This document shows positions 23,620 through 36,649 of a DNA stretch of 64,000 nt, piece after piece. This stretch comes from Eleusine coracana subsp. coracana. Its lineage: Eukaryota > Streptophyta > Magnoliopsida > Poales > Poaceae. Position numbers and translations under genes: made by a program. Numbering within the stretch: position 1 is the first letter of the stretch; the number at the start of each line of letters is the position of its first letter. Under the pieces are notes generated by a model, which was given only the letters and a program-made list of their open reading frames with translations, had not been told where the DNA came from and did not search any database. The DNA lies in assembly GCA_032690845.1 (NCBI GenBank), contig CM064430.1, forward strand, positions 49,015,882 to 49,079,881. The letters run 5' to 3'.

Positions 23620-24110
23620 GTTCGGCAATGAGTATAGGTATATATATGAGCTCTAGTACTCGATGATAACACAAGGCGCAAGGATTTAGATAGGTTCAGG
23701 CATCCGGGAGATAATAACGCTACATCTTATGTTAAGTGTATTGTATTGATGATGGTATATTGTATTGATGATGGTAATGGTGTTAGGCAAAGAGAATAGC
23801 TTGGTTTCCCCATGCCACTTCTGATGTTTATTTAGGGTGTCTCTACCCACCTTATTCATCTGGGGTGAAGGGTTACATGGTAGGTTTTCTAGTTACAAGA
23901 TGAACAAGTCTATCTAATAATAACCTTGTCTTATCCTCCAAGCCTCATCTAAATAGATTTTCTGGAAGCTCTTTGATCCATACGTGATTTAATGAACCTT
24001 ATTAGGCCCACAATAGGAAGAGTCCGACCGGGCTACCCAATGGTAATCGTATTGCAAGCTTGTGGGTACCCATGGTGGCATGGTACACGTGATGCACAAA
24101 AGGAAAACGG
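23620..24110 (-). mobile_element. LTR fragment on the minus strand
   Basis: On the minus strand, words such as TGAACCTATCTAAATCCTTG and GCGCCTTGTGTTATCATCGA parallel the R/U5 part of the LTR near 63600-63720. Ends are not defined. A short repeat of TGTATTGATGATGGTA is included. Confidence 0.5.
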
Positions 24111-24421
24111 AATTTCCTTTACTTGAGAAGATTATTGGTTAATGCGGAAATTAGAGTGGATTTATTTTCATTGTTTGAAGAGCGTTACTTTAATTTGATG
24201 AGGTTGGAGACCTGGTAATCACATTTTTCTTCCCCTTTGTTGCTCCAAGTGCAGCGTATTTCCAACGACATCACCAAGGTTTTAGTATCTTGTTTTTCCT
24301 CTTTTCGTGCGACGCCTTTCTTTAGTTCCATTTGCCGCTCGGTTACATGATGATTCATAGGCATGCATCCTCCTCGGTCAACCAGCAATTGGATGTGCCG
24401 ACAGGTTTGCATGTATCATTA

Positions 24422-24494
24422 AAGGGGCTGCAGCTGCTGCCGCTGTTGCTTGCTGAGAAGGATTCTGAGGTCGAGGAGTATATCGCCAAAACAT
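24422..24494 (-). pseudogene. Lipase exon relic
   Basis: The minus strand reads FGDILLDLRILLSKQQ, matching FGDMRLNLRILLNKQH of lipase copy 2. Sequence on both sides is unrelated, and a stop follows within ten codons. It is a short fragment of the second exon lying about 1.5 kb upstream of copy 2. Confidence 0.7.
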
Positions 24495-25539
24495 GTTGAC
24501 AAACCATGATTTTTTTGCATGGAAATCAAGGTGCATATAACCAAATAATTCTAGATCTAATTTAGCAGCTAACTCTTCGCCCCTGAGAGCAATAAAAATA
24601 GTGACATATATATGTTTTCATCAATCTGCCTTTGTATGCCATGACGGGAACAATTAATACAAGGAAATAGAACAATATAAAAGATAAAAGAAGGACCAAA
24701 AAAGCCCTAAATTTGTGAAGGTTTTCTATCCATTCCTGAAAAAAAGAAGGAATGCATGAGCACAATTCACTATGCATAGTCTTTCGACGTTAGAGCCTAT
24801 CCACAAGTGGGGTCAACATAGAGTTCGAACAGCAGCTCGATGTTTGTGGCTTTGATTAAATTAGCAAATGCCAGAGTATAATCTTCCTCTTGTCTCTTTT
24901 CATCAAGAGTTATTAAACTAAAAAGATACTGTCAATGCACTGTCAGTACAAGTGGCATATCAACACATTGTAACGTTGATTAGTTAACTGTGTAGTGTAT
25001 CTACTAACGTAGGATGACTTACTCAAAGCTTGGGTACATATACATTAAAAATGGGCCTATGGACATGTTTACAAAATACTTTGATTAAAGATTTGAGAAG
25101 CTAAAATTTGAGATGCGCCTTTCATCATAATTCAAGATCCCTAAATTTTAGAAGGTGGAGCCTTTGATTGTTTAATTAGTTAATGTTTGCATCTTGTTGA
25201 ATGCCTTATATTACTCAGATTAAAGAATCAAACCAAATATATGAAGCTGAAGAACTATACAACATTATCTTTGAATGTGTCGTTGATCCATTATTCAGTT
25301 AGAGACAAAGTCCACAAAGATGGTTATCAATGTCATAAGCTTGGCCGTTGACTTTACTGTTTATGCATATATAAGAAATGCAGGTCAAAATCCTTCGCTA
25401 TTTGACATACATTAACAAAATGTGGACTTGGCACCCTCATTGGGGCGCACATCATGCAGTTGTTGCAGACGTCAAACCATAGCACATGCGATGTTACTGT
25501 GCATTACGTCATATTTAGCATCTAAACCGAAGGCACACC
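24495..25539. other. AT-rich spacer
   Basis: No gene, RNA gene or defined repeat is recognised here. Confidence 0.5.
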
Positions 25540-26300
25540 ACAACAGGCCAATTCCTTCTATGCCATTATAATTTTTGCCAGACCCTTATTTGTATCATAA
25601 TATGCTTGCTCCCTCTATGTCATTGTGTTGCAATTCCTTACCCTTCTTAACCACCCATGTCAACTTCTTTTTTTTTCAGCCAAATATTTTTAGAAATAAC
25701 CAAACTACCCTTGTTTTCAACCTCTCTCTCTTCTCTATTTAGTCATGGCCGCACAGAGCTCGCGGCTCACCCCGCTGCCCCTTCCACCATGGATGAGTTG
25801 GCTGGACACGAAGCGTGCATCCCTCCCCTCCCCCTTCCTCCATCTCGACTTAGCTCGTGCTCGCCTCCATGGTCGACGACGACAAGCTGCGCTGCTGGCC
25901 CTACCCAGCCCCTCCTGGCCATGGACTAGATGGTCGGGCACACAACAAGACCCCCTTCCCTCATCGCCTCGCCCCCTGAGAATGCTCAAGCTCACTGCTC
26001 GTAGCCATGGTTGGCAATGTCGAGCCAGCCCTGTCACCCCTCCCCCACCCTCCCATAGCCAAGGTCGAGCCCCCCCCCCCCCATCCCGCCATGGTCAATA
26101 TGTAGAGAGAGAATACATAGAGGTTGAAGACAATGATACTTTGGTCATTTCATTAAATCTTTGGCCGAGAAAATAAAAATGTGACATGGATGGTATACAA
26201 GGGGAACAAATTAAGTACGATGACATACACGGGATAAGACTATTTGCAATGGCGAATAAGGGATCAGAGAAAACTATAATGGCTTTGAGCAAATTATCCC
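25540..26300. mobile_element. Possible inverted-repeat DNA element
   Basis: The first 130 bases (GCCATTATAATTTTTGCCAG, then ACCCTTATTTG, CATGTCAAC) are partly mirrored by the complement of the last 150 (GCCATTATAGTTTTCTCTGA, CCCTTATTCG, CATGTCAC). The GC-rich middle is open in two frames but has no known domain. The layout suggests a Mutator-like element with acquired filler. Exact ends and target duplication were not found. Confidence 0.35.
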
Positions 26301-27399
26301 TAATCAATTAAGGAGAAGGCCAACACAAAGAAGCATAAGAGCACATAGATGCATAGGCCAGGCTTGGTCGTTTATATGCAACCATTTGTATACCATAAGT
26401 GCACAGTGTACATTGGAGTCCTTTTCCCATAGAGTACTCCAAGGTTTAATCCAATCCACAAATACCAGTGAAAAATATGCAGAATTATTAGTAAAAGTTA
26501 TAATCTAGCTTTATAGTGAGGGTGAGCGTTGGTTTTGGAGAATTGGGGGGTTGTACCGATCGATTGACACGAAAGCTTTTTAGTGAAGGCTATTTAAATT
26601 CATAGAAAGACTTATAAAATTTGTTTTAGTAAGTTAGCTTATCTCTGGTAGTTGATATCATAACCATAAAGTGTAATCAAATAGCATGATAAACATAATT
26701 ATTTGAATATTAGGAACCAAAGATTAGTAGAAGAATGATGCCTTTCCAACAAGCCCTGCCATGACCAGTTGCCTTAATCGGTCTACCACTTTCTACTCTA
26801 CACACATCTACTACCATAAATAAGTAGAGACACATGCAAATCTGGCGCATACAAGATCCAAAGTACAACCCTAATCACTACGATCATGATAGCATCTAAA
26901 CACTTAGCATATGTACTAAGCATTGGAACAAGCACATAGAAGACCATAAAATCTAGGTAATCAAATAACCAAAATCATTCATCAACATATTCAATCGTAC
27001 TTCAATATATATAGCACAAGAAACATCACCATCTAGTAGGCCTATCTTGATGGATCATCTCAAGTACCACCGGTTCTTGAAAGTCCAAGTCTACAATCCT
27101 GCGATTATCGACTTGGCTAGGTTAGCTAAGGTAAACCCTAGCAACTTGTTGTTGCTAGAGGTTGTTGATCGCCACTCGGCTGAGTACCGTGCCAACACTA
27201 GGCATTGGAAAGATTCTCGGTCCTATGTACTCCTGGGAGCAATGGTCGCATGCCACATCAGGAGGGCCAAGCTCTAGGGCAAAGTCATTGTTGTTGTCTA
27301 CTTAGTTCTCAGTTCTCACGGTGTAGTTCTGACGCTGTCTGCTCAAGCCATCTTTGATGGAATCACTGCCTATTTCAGTAGCGGTGCCACCCCTGTCGA
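26301..27399. other. Spacer without recognised gene
   Basis: A 76-codon frame at 27047-27277 has no family signature that I recognise. Nothing else is evident. Confidence 0.45.
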
Positions 27400-27573
27400 A
27401 AATCGATTGTTTGCCAAGTGACTAGAGGTTTGCTAAGTATATTTTATCAGCCACTCGACGAAATCTCTTTGTTGAGTGCAAAAAAAAGGCACTCGACAAA
27501 CAAAATACACTTGGAAAAAATTATGTTTGTCGAGTGCTACACAAAAAAAAAACACTTGACAAACTTGCTTGTT
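27400..27573. mobile_element. CACTA subterminal remnant
   Basis: Repeated GTCGAGTGC and CACTCGACAAA words are degraded forms of the TTTGCCGAGTG subterminal repeat seen at 61433-62606. No terminal CACTA was found. It abuts the long LTR at 27574. Confidence 0.5.
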
Positions 27574-30475
27574 GTGACACCCCCTCTCCTGGGCTGCGTT
27601 GTGCAACCTGTACCAATCCCTGGATCAGCAGTTGGTATGCACATACAGATTATCTCAAATCTATACAATACTAAAATACGAGGATATATGGATAACTTAC
27701 CAAGAATGGCTAAGTTACAATTCAGACGAGGCAGGAGAAATTGAGCACGGAGATATGGTTCACTTCACATCCATAGGCAAACTTGAGCATACAACGAAAC
27801 CCTACTGCTTTTACTCTTCTGGAGTTCGTTCTCCTAGAAACCATAATTAACAAACAGTGAGTACATATGGTACTCAACAAGCCTTAACACTACTCAAGGG
27901 TAAAATCATGCAATGAGGTTGTAGCAAGGATGTAGGCAAGCAATTTAACATTTGTGCTCGTGGCTAAGCATGCGGGGTTTACTAAGAATAGCTTTCAAGG
28001 AAAGAGGGGACTTGTCAATATTTTAGTAAGTTGGCCCTAGAGAGAGTACAAATCATTCCCACTAGTTCCAGTAATTTTTAAAAGGAATGGATCTCCACCA
28101 TCCAAACCTTGCACGTCGAAAACACGGGTATCACTACACCTACTCACACATCAAGGAGATTGTTTTGTGGCTAATCAACGAGAGCCCAATGATTTGGCAT
28201 GTCATAACTAGTGACAATGGACATTCGAATAATTTAATTAATAACTCTACAGAGCTTAGTACGTTGTACCCACAGGCTATGCACTCTTTGCAAGTAAATG
28301 CGTAATGCTCTCACTTCACCTAGGCACGCCCACAAGCCCACCACGGATCTCAGGGGTTCGGTGACTATGACACATGCGTCATATCACCATTCACCATATA
28401 ATTGCCAAGTACGGGACTTATCACCATGCGCACCAAGATCCAACCCCTGAGTCCGTTCCTACTTTGTTGGGTGGCACTTTCTTGCTACGTAACCTAGGTT
28501 CTATGTTAGTTCTACCTATACAGGTTCTATGGTCACACCGAAAATATCACCAAGTTGAGGTTTCACTAACCAGTCCCTATGCGGCAGGGCAAGCACTCAT
28601 CCATGATAGATGGACATACACCAAAGACACCGTCACCAAGTACTCTGCACCAATACTAAGGAGTCTTGCCCATGGCCAAGTATATCCCACCCAACTTCAC
28701 CTTAACCCAGTTGGTCTATCGCCCACCCATGTATACACACACCACCAAACATGTTTTCACCCATTTTCGAAATAGATGTATGTAATGTGGTGTAGCGATG
28801 AACCTCATCGCGGGGCTCCTAAGCACTTCTAAGCATAACAATATTCTGTATATTAGGCATCTAATGTCAGTGTATGTGGAGCTTACAACGTGGTAGGGTA
28901 ATGCAGACAAGGAGGGGTTACAATAACAACAATGGAATTACCGATATGCAAGTATGTAGTAATCATGCAAGCAATTATCAATAATAGCACTCAAGAGAGC
29001 ACGCAATATAGATTAGGTTCTAGATTAATTAAGTAGGATAAATATGATCAAGGAAAGTTAAAGCTTGCCTGGTAACGCTATCCTTAGATCATGCTTTACG
29101 TCGCTTCTCGTATCAACGTCAGAGTCCATCTCAAGATTTGGGCCTTTGGGCTTCATCTCTAGCATCGGGTTCCTCAGGTTCTTCGCGTCTACGGTACGTG
29201 ATGCTAGCATAAAATAAAATAAAATAACAATCAAAAAAATTTCAATTAAAACTCTAGATATGATTTTTGGGAGGTTTGGTGTATACTGGTGAGGGACTTA
29301 GGTAGGTCGAAGCTTGGTGGATAAGGTTCGGGTTTACGTAGTATGATTTGGGTAGGTTGGGTCTCAGGAGACTATTAGCAGAAAAATCACCAGAAATGGA
29401 GTCCGAGCGGTGAAGATATGACATTAAGGGGGACAAGGGGGAAGGTCATGGTGGAAACGGGAACATGGTGGGTGGCAAAAAATTTCTTGTGTCAAAACGA
29501 TCGTGTGAGCGCAAGAATCACCCAAAATGGATTTATGGTGTCAAAAGTCATGGCTCCCCAAAGGTTCTAGGGGGCTTCTTTGCAATTTCAAAAAGTTTCA
29601 AGGACCTTTCTATAATTACTAAAAAGTTTAGGGACTTGGTTGTAATAGTGGAGGGCTGAATTATGATTACAGAAAAGGTTGGGTACCTTTCTGTAAAGTT
29701 TTTCTGGGCTAAAACATAAACATGATAAAGCTGGAGTTGGTGCTCTGGGTCTCCGGTCAATGAGGTGCGATGGGAAGACTCGGGAGGGAGAGGGGGGTTA
29801 GGCGGACTTGCTCGGTTGCCCTTCGAGGCGTGGGAAGGGTCTAGCGTAGCTTGCTTTGAGGAAGGGCGGAGTGCGACGACGGTGCCTGGATTTGGCATGG
29901 ATCGGGTGGTCGCCGGGTCAAGGGAAAAGGTTTGGGAGGTGGGGGAGATCTAGGCAGTGCTAATTGGGATGGCTACTTGGGGGTTCGCTTGGCGAGGGCG
30001 ATGAATCGAGGACGGTGGATGCCATGGCCGTAAGGTGAAAAAGGAGGGGAAATTCTCGATTGGAGCTCGTCGGTGCTCGGAGTTGAGGCTGAGGCAACTA
30101 TTTATAGCTGGGGAGTGGAAGAAGCGACACACATGCGTGGAACATGCCTTCGCGGGGGCTAGCAGGTTGCTCTGGTGGCACTGACAGTTGATGCGATGCG
30201 GCGGGCAGGCATGCGGCTGGACTCTGCTTTGGGCATTAATGGCACCACGATGGTTGTCACGGACGGGCCGCATCGGGCGCTGAGCACGCAATCACGAGGT
30301 GACAGCTAGGTGCAGCACGGAGGGGTTATCGGCAAGCGAGTGAGTGGAGGGGAAGAACGACGTGATGGCTCGGGCAGGGGGAGTAAAAGCGGCTGGCCGG
30401 TGTGCTTGTCTGGGTGAGTCGGTGAGCGTTAAGGCGGCGCTGTGTTCGTGAGGGAGCGAGTAACGGTGGTGGTTA
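27574..30475 (-). mobile_element. Long LTR (Gypsy-like) on the minus strand, probably solo
   Basis: On the minus strand the segment ends in GGGGGTGTCACA at 27574, a common terminus of grass Gypsy LTRs. CTATAAATAG at 30107-30098 is a good TATA box in the same direction. Its 5' end was placed where recognisable Copia reverse transcriptase stops, near 30475, and is approximate. No internal Gypsy genes or second LTR are present and no target duplication was found. Lineage is uncertain. Confidence 0.5.
30098..30107 (-). promoter_or_regulatory. LTR TATA box
   Basis: The minus strand reads CTATAAATAG; it gives the LTR its direction. Confidence 0.55.
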
Positions 30476-30477
30476 GG

Positions 30478-31521
30478 CAAAAAATCTCTTGGGTACCAAA
30501 GCCCTATGTTAGGTGTGTGAACCAAATATGTAAAAATTCTCTGAACAACCACCATGTGACACTTCATAGGAGCGGCTTGAAAACGTGCACACACACACAC
30601 ACTAAGCATGATATCGGGCCTAGATGCACAAAGATAAAACAAAGATCCTATCATGGAGCAGTATACCTTTTGGTCAATGGGCTTGTCCTTATTGTTGAGG
30701 TCGAGGTGGCAATTTCTTGGCATGGTAGTTTTGATGGGCTTTGCCTTGTCCATGTCAAACTTCTTCAATAAGTCTTGTGTGTAGTTGGCTTGACATATGA
30801 AGGTGCTCTCCTTGAGTTGCTTTACTTGGAAGCCTAGAAAGAATGTCAACTCTCCCATCATAGACATCTCGAACCTCTTGGTCATTATCTTGATAAATTC
30901 ATCATAAAAGATTTGGTTAGTGGAACTAAATATAATATCATCGACATATATTTGGCATACAAATATATCATCACCAAAATGCTTTGTGAAGAGAGTTGCA
31001 TCGGCCTTGCCAATGACAAAACCCTTTCTAACAACAAAATCCCTAAGGCATTCATACCATGCTCATGGAGCTTGCTTAAGCCCATAGAGCGCCTTATGGA
31101 GTTTATAAATGTGGTTAGGAAACCAAGGGTCTTCAAAACCTGGTGGTTGATCCATATACACCTCTTCCTTGATTGACCCATTGAGGAATGCACTTTTCAC
31201 ATCCATTTGGTACAAATTAAAATCATGGTGAGTAGCAAAAACAAGTAATATTCTAATTGATTCAAGTCTTGCTACGGGGGCATATGTTTCATCAAAATCC
31301 AAACCTTCTACTTGTGAATACCCCTTTGCCATGAGCCTTGCCTTGTTTCATGCCACAACACCCTCTTTATTTTGTTTGTTGTGGAACACCCATTTGGTGC
31401 CCACAACATTTTTGTCCTTTGGCCTTTCCTCCAAAGTCCATACTTCATTTCTTGTGAAGTTGTTCAATTCATCTTGCATGGCCATCACCCTATCCGAATC
31501 CTGAAGTGCTTGTTCTACACT
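30478..31521 (-). pseudogene. Copia reverse transcriptase fragment of the minus-strand element
   Basis: Minus-strand frames encode successive Copia reverse transcriptase blocks: VGTKWVFHNKQ, LMAKGYSQVEGLDFDETYAP, MDVKSAFLNGSIKEEVYM, a YVDD catalytic motif near 30950, and MGELTFFLGFQVKQLKE. Frameshifts and stops interrupt the reading. It ends near 30478 before RNase H, cut by the long LTR. Its upstream continuation lies at 45678-49695, on the far side of the plus-strand Copia element. It is a dead relic of a retrotransposon resembling the maize Opie/Ji group. Confidence 0.8.
31517..31521. repeat. Target site duplication, left copy (ACACT)
   Basis: The five bases before the plus-strand Copia 5' LTR read ACACT; those after its 3' LTR (45678-45682) read ACCCT. 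Four of five match. If a single copy of the duplication is kept, the interrupted reading frame of the host Copia element is continuous across this point. Confidence 0.7.
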
Positions 31522-33437
31522 TGTAAGGATCATGACCATTGAGGTCACCCAGAGGTATGAATGTTTTAGTGATGAATGACAAACATGAAATGCGTGACTA
31601 ATGTCTACATGAGTGTTGTTCGTGTAGCAAACCTCTTCTACTCTATGATGATTGTTGACAGCGGTCTTGGTGATGCATGACAATGACCACAAGTATGGAG
31701 GCTTGTGAGCTTGATGGAGTCCAAGGGTTGATGGAGATGGATCAAAGCTGAGGAAAAGCTATGGAGCAAGTGTTCGGAAAAATTGTCTAGTTGTTACGGC
31801 TTTGAATCCATAGGAAAAACTGAACTATTAAGGGGATCTAGGTCATGTCTCTTAAGTCACACTAGTTGGTGATGTGCATGGATACTCAGGGAAATCACAG
31901 GCACTAGGTGACAGTGGAGAAGTCTAGGAGCTGTTCGGAGAAGCTGAGAAATGAAGTCAAGAGACGACAAGGAGTTTTAGCTTCTAGATGTCGTGATCGG
32001 ATAGAGGGGTCGGTGGTGACCAGACTGTATGGTCACTAAGAGAATTTGTCTGGGACATACAGCGGGTAGCGAGGAATCTGTCTATGCTAGGAGCTATAGT
32101 GACCGGACGGTCCAGTTTGTAGATCAGACGATCCGGTCTATGTGGCTCCACACAGGGCAGAGAGGAAGCACGCCGAGAAAGTTTCTAGAATGGACGGTCC
32201 AGTCAGTTGACCAGATGGTCCGGTCAGTACGGAGTTCAGACGGGGCAGAGTTGTTGGTGCTGAGGATTGCACTGACCGGACAGTCCGGTCAGGCAATGAC
32301 TGGACAGTCTGGTCAGTAGACACAGAAAGCTGATTTCATGGAGCAATGGCTAGTTGGAGGTTGGAAGCCTATATAACTTCGTTACTGGGGTCTTGGAGAC
32401 CTCTCTTGGCCAGTGGAATTGCTTGGAGCATTTGGTGAGAGCCAAGAGGAAAAGAGGAGAGCACTAGGAGGAGATATTGCATATCTTGAGAGTGCTAGTG
32501 AGAGTAACTTGAGCATTGATGCACATCTAAGGCTAGGGTGTCCTTGAGGGTGTGATCTAGGTTGTTAATCTTGGTATATGGTGAGACCTAGACCAGTTAG
32601 GTGTCAGTGATCGAGCATATCATGATTGGTTGTGAAGGCCGTCACACGTTTGTACCCGATGTGAGCCCGCTGGTGAAACAGGCATCAATAGTGAGCACCC
32701 ATGTCGGCTTGGGGAGTCCGACAAGTTCTCAAGGGAGGCGAGCTTGTGCCTATGTGGCAGCGGCGACACGTACCGTGTCTTCACTCCGGGAGTGATTGCG
32801 GGCTCGTGGGCGAGAACTCCACATCGGTGGCGGGAGGGACCGGTACATCGACAGGAGTGGTCCAACGAGGAGTAGGGGTAGGTGCCATCCTTCCGAGACA
32901 TCAGAAAAATCATGAGCCATCTCTTACTCTACTCCTTACTTTGATGCATTACTTTTCGCATTTACATACAGTGTTGTTCATGCTTTTATGCTTACCTTGT
33001 TCTAGTTGAATACCTCGTAGTCTTGCATGAATAGGCTTCTTTACTTGCTAGTAGTGCTTAGCTTTCATACTTGATCACTAGCATGTATAGGAGTTGCATT
33101 GGCTTGATTACTCACCCTTGTATGTTTTGTACTACTCATGCTTGTGTGCTCTAGTTCCTTATCTTGTAGCATTGCATGAGTAGGTTTCTTTGCTAGCTTG
33201 TTGTTTGCTTCTACGTGTCTTTATCAATAGCTTGCATAGGAGTTGTATTGCCTTATATGATTCACTAGTATGCTTAGGTTGTAGTTCCTTTCATAGGTTC
33301 ATCATCTTGCTAGTGTGATCATCACTAGAAATGTGTAGGAGTTGTTTTGAGTGGTTGGTTTTAGGAATTGGTGAATTTGGTACCTAGTGTGAGTTCTCGA
33401 TTCATCCCCGTCCCCTCTTGGTCACTCGGTCTTTTCA
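31522..33437 (+). repeat. 5' LTR of the plus-strand Copia element
   Basis: It begins TGTAAGGATCATGACC and ends TTTCA. It matches the 3' LTR, which begins TGTATGGATCATGACC after a purine tract. A TATATAA at 32370-32376 lies after the palindromic U3 repeats. Length is 1916 bases. Confidence 0.88.
32098..32320. repeat. Palindromic GGACGGTCC-type motifs in the LTR U3
   Basis: At least five near-copies of the palindrome ACCGGAC(A/G)GTCCGGT lie just upstream of the LTR TATA box. The 3' LTR has a matching set at about 39955-40165. Confidence 0.75.
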
Positions 33438-33439
33438 AG

Positions 33440-33452
33440 TGGTATCAGAGCC
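33440..33452 (+). other. Primer-binding site of the plus-strand Copia element
   Basis: TGGTATCAGAGCC, complementary to the 3' end of initiator Met-tRNA, lies two bases after the 5' LTR. Confidence 0.85.
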
Positions 33453-33505
33453 AAGTGCTCATCATAGAGCTTAACTGCCTTGAGTAGTGACCATATTGAG
33501 TCAGG

Positions 33506-34600
33506 ATGTCATCCCATTCGAAGCCGGGTCATGGCTCATGGAAGGATTGCTTGAAAAGCTACCTAAATGCCATGATTCCGGATGAGTTGATGTACACACT
33601 TGTGGACTTTGCCAATACCTTTACCAATGATCATGTATATGATAACGATGATTGTGTGGATGTGCCTAGTTCTAGTGAGTGCCTAGGTGATTTGATAGGT
33701 TGCTCTACTAGTGTGCCTAATGTGATGATTGATGATGTTGACTCTCTTGATCTTGCTTGCTCTTCTAGTATGACTAGTGCTGATGATGCTTTTGAGTCTT
33801 TTATTGGTCATGCTAGTAATACACTTGTTGAGGAGTTCTCTGCTTTTTGTGCTAATGAGAATGAGAACTTACTTGACCCTCTTATTTACTTGCGAGGTAT
33901 TGCGGATAGGATTGGAGCAACTATTTTTGAGCTTCCCAAGATTGTGATAGTCGAGAAGATACTTACCTTGCTCCCTTGCAGCAAGCTCCTCTACATCACC
34001 CTTTATCTCATAATAGAGAAGGGTCTCACTCTAAGCACTTCGAGTGGACCATGCATTGGTTTAGGGGGAGCACATCCACATTGCTCAGACGAATATTTCA
34101 GATGATTGATTCTACCAGTCCAGCGCCCCCACCTCCTCCACAAGATCAACTCTGGTGCATTCATCGAGGTCAACAATAGGAGTTCTTCTTTCAATTTGAT
34201 GAAGTTGTGAGAAATCTGAATGATGACCTTTGTGATACTTTCGTAAGGATTTATGATCTTGTGTGTAGTATAAACTCCTTCATAGGTCTTCGAAGGATTG
34301 CTCCACTTGAAGTGATTGCTAAGCTCCTCCAACAAATCATAGCTCCTGAGGGGAGTTTCTTACTTGAGGAGGTAATCAACAGAAGGCATGAGCTCTCAAT
34401 TGAGAGGGCAATGGAGATGATACTTGTGCTCCACTTACAAGTGGGACGCGTGCTTGAGCATGTCACTGGTCTCTATGGTCCTCCCCACTAGTACATCAAC
34501 CTCGATGACATACACATGGGGGATGGTCATGGTCAATGAAGGTATCATGCTCAACACTATCCTATAAGAAGAAGACTTCAAGAAGGGATTGCAAGAATTC
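33506..34600 (+). pseudogene. Leader/gag region of the plus-strand Copia element, unrecognised
   Basis: A 199-codon acidic frame (33506-34105) and a 94-codon frame (34207-34491) fill the place of gag. I find neither the usual capsid blocks nor a CX2CX4HX4C zinc knuckle, unlike the minus-strand element near 48650. The gag has probably been replaced or has decayed. It is unlikely to be a host gene, since it sits between primer site and protease. Confidence 0.5.
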
Positions 34601-34620
34601 CTAATTATGAGGATGGTCTC

Positions 34621-35706
34621 ATGACTCGTCATGATGAGGTTAGTGAAAGTCAATCAAGTAATGCTTTGGATACTAACCCTTCTTCCTCTAGTGCTTGTCT
34701 TATGGCTACTGCTAGGGTCAACTACAAGAGTGGAGGTACTCATTGGATTCTTGATAGTGGCTACACTCCACATATGACCGGGAAGCCAACCATCATCACC
34801 AGCATTGATGAAGACAAAAACGGTGAGAAGGTGACTTTTGGGGATAACTTGAAAAGGAAAGTCAAAGGATCAGGCAAGGTGGCCATTACTAAGGACCTCC
34901 ATCTCTCTAAGGTCTTTCTTGTGGAAACCCTTAACTTCAACCTCCTGTCTATTAGTCAGCTTTCTGACATGGATTTCAAGTGCACATTTGATGGGTATGG
35001 TGCAATGGTTGAAAATGCAAAGAAGGGATTAGTATTTCATGGAGTGAGGCATGAGAACTTGTATGACATAGACTTCAAGTCAAGCAACATGCCACCAAGT
35101 ACTTGCCTATTCACCAAGACAACTAAAGGATGGTTGTGGCATAGAAGCATGGCACATGTTGGAATGAATCAACTCAGAAAAGTGGTCAAGAGGAATCTAG
35201 TTAAAGGAATCAAGGATGTCACCTTTGAGAAGGTAAAATTGTGTAGTGCTTGTCAGGCTGGGAAGCAAGTTGCATCATCTCATCCCACCAAGTCTTTCAT
35301 GTTTACATCTCGTCCTCTAGAGCTCTTGCACATGGACTTGTTTGGTCCAACACATTACAAGAGTATGGGAGGGAATCTATATTGCTTGGTGATTGTGGAT
35401 GACTTCATGAGATACACTTGGACCTTCTTCCTTGTGGACAAGTCTCAAGCAAGTGACATCTTCAAAAAGTTTGCAAGGAGAACAAAGAATGAATTCAAGG
35501 CTAGCATTGTGAAGATAAGGAGTGACAATGGGACTGAGTTCAAGAGCACAATAATGGAAGAATACTGTGACAAGAAAGGGATCAAGCATGAATTTTCCGC
35601 TACATATACTCCCGAGCAACATGGAGTAGTGGAAAGGAAGAACAAGACACTAATCACCCTTGCTCGTGCCATGTTGGATGAGTATGGAACTCATGAGAGG
35701 TTTTGA
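34621..35706 (+). pseudogene. Protease, pre-integrase and integrase part of Copia pol
   Basis: The order is aspartic protease (WILDSGYTPHMTG, with the DSG active site), the GAG-pre-integrase zinc finger (WHRSMAHVGM and CSACQAGK) and the integrase core (MDLFGPTHYKS, VDDF, then SDNGTEF and EQHGVVERKN). A TGA at 35704 stops the frame in the integrase. Reading then resumes in the same frame, so this is a nonsense change rather than a natural end. Confidence 0.88.
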
Positions 35707-35760
35707 GCTGAAGCAATCAACACAACATGCTACTCCTCAAACCTTGTCTATCTCCATCGG

Positions 35761-36531
35761 TTGTTGAAGAAGACACCATATGAGCTATTGGTTGGACGGA
35801 AACCCAATGTTTCCTATTTTCGGGTCTTTAGCTGCACTTGGTACATTCTCAAGAAGAGGAGGAATCTCGAGAAGTTTGAGAGAAGAACTGATGAAGGCAT
35901 TCTTGTTGGGTATTCAGAGACTTCCAAAGCATATCAGGTCTACAACTCATCCACATGATGTGTGGAAGAATCTTATGATGTGCAAATTGATGAGTCAAAT
36001 GGTTCTCAAAAAGGAGATGAGTTTCATAAAGTGAACATTGGAGATGAGCCTAGGAGGGAAGCCTTGAGAAACATGCCCTTGGGCAAGGTTTTACCCCATG
36101 AGGCCAATGATGGAAATAATGATGAGCCCTCAACTTCACCACCTCAACCAACCTGTTCCTCCGAGGTGCAAGAACCAAACCAAGATGCCATTGCCTCCCC
36201 CACTCGCTCCTCTCAAGATTCAATGAGAGTGCATCCACCTACTCATGAGGGAACCCAAGAGAGGAGTGAGTCCCAAGCCTCACCACATACTTCACATCAA
36301 GCCACTCCTCCATGTTCTTCACACAATAGATCCACATCCTCACCAAGCTCTAGCTCCAAAATAACAAAGCATATGAGTGATTCTATCACCTCACTAAGAA
36401 TCCAAGACACTCATATCTCAAGGGAGCGAGCAATCCATGATGGACAAGATACTTCATCTAGAGCTCTCCCACTCGAGAAGAACACCATCCTAGACCCAAG
36501 GCAATCAATAAGGATCACTCATGTGACTTGA
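35761..36531 (+). pseudogene. Integrase C-terminal and linker part of Copia pol
   Basis: It continues the integrase with KKTPYELLVGRKPNVSYFRV and EGILVGYSETSKAYQVYN, is broken by TGA near 35956, then runs into a Ser/Pro/Thr-rich linker usual before Copia reverse transcriptase. A TGA near 36529 ends it. Confidence 0.8.
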
Positions 36532-36649
36532 TCATTGGGAGTCCATCTCAAGGAGTAAGGATAAGGAGAAATCAATACAAGCCCAACTATGTGAGTGAAG
36601 AAAATGATGAGGAGGCAATTGTTGCAATTTAAAACTTCTCTTTTGTCTC

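Noticed and set aside
32029..32319. Plus-strand frame with repeated SVRS/GQSGQ-like peptides
   Set aside because: It comes from the palindromic motif cluster of the Copia LTR.
33506..34105. 199-codon frame as a possible host gene
   Set aside because: It lies between the primer-binding site and protease of a Copia element, so it belongs to that element even though gag is not recognisable.
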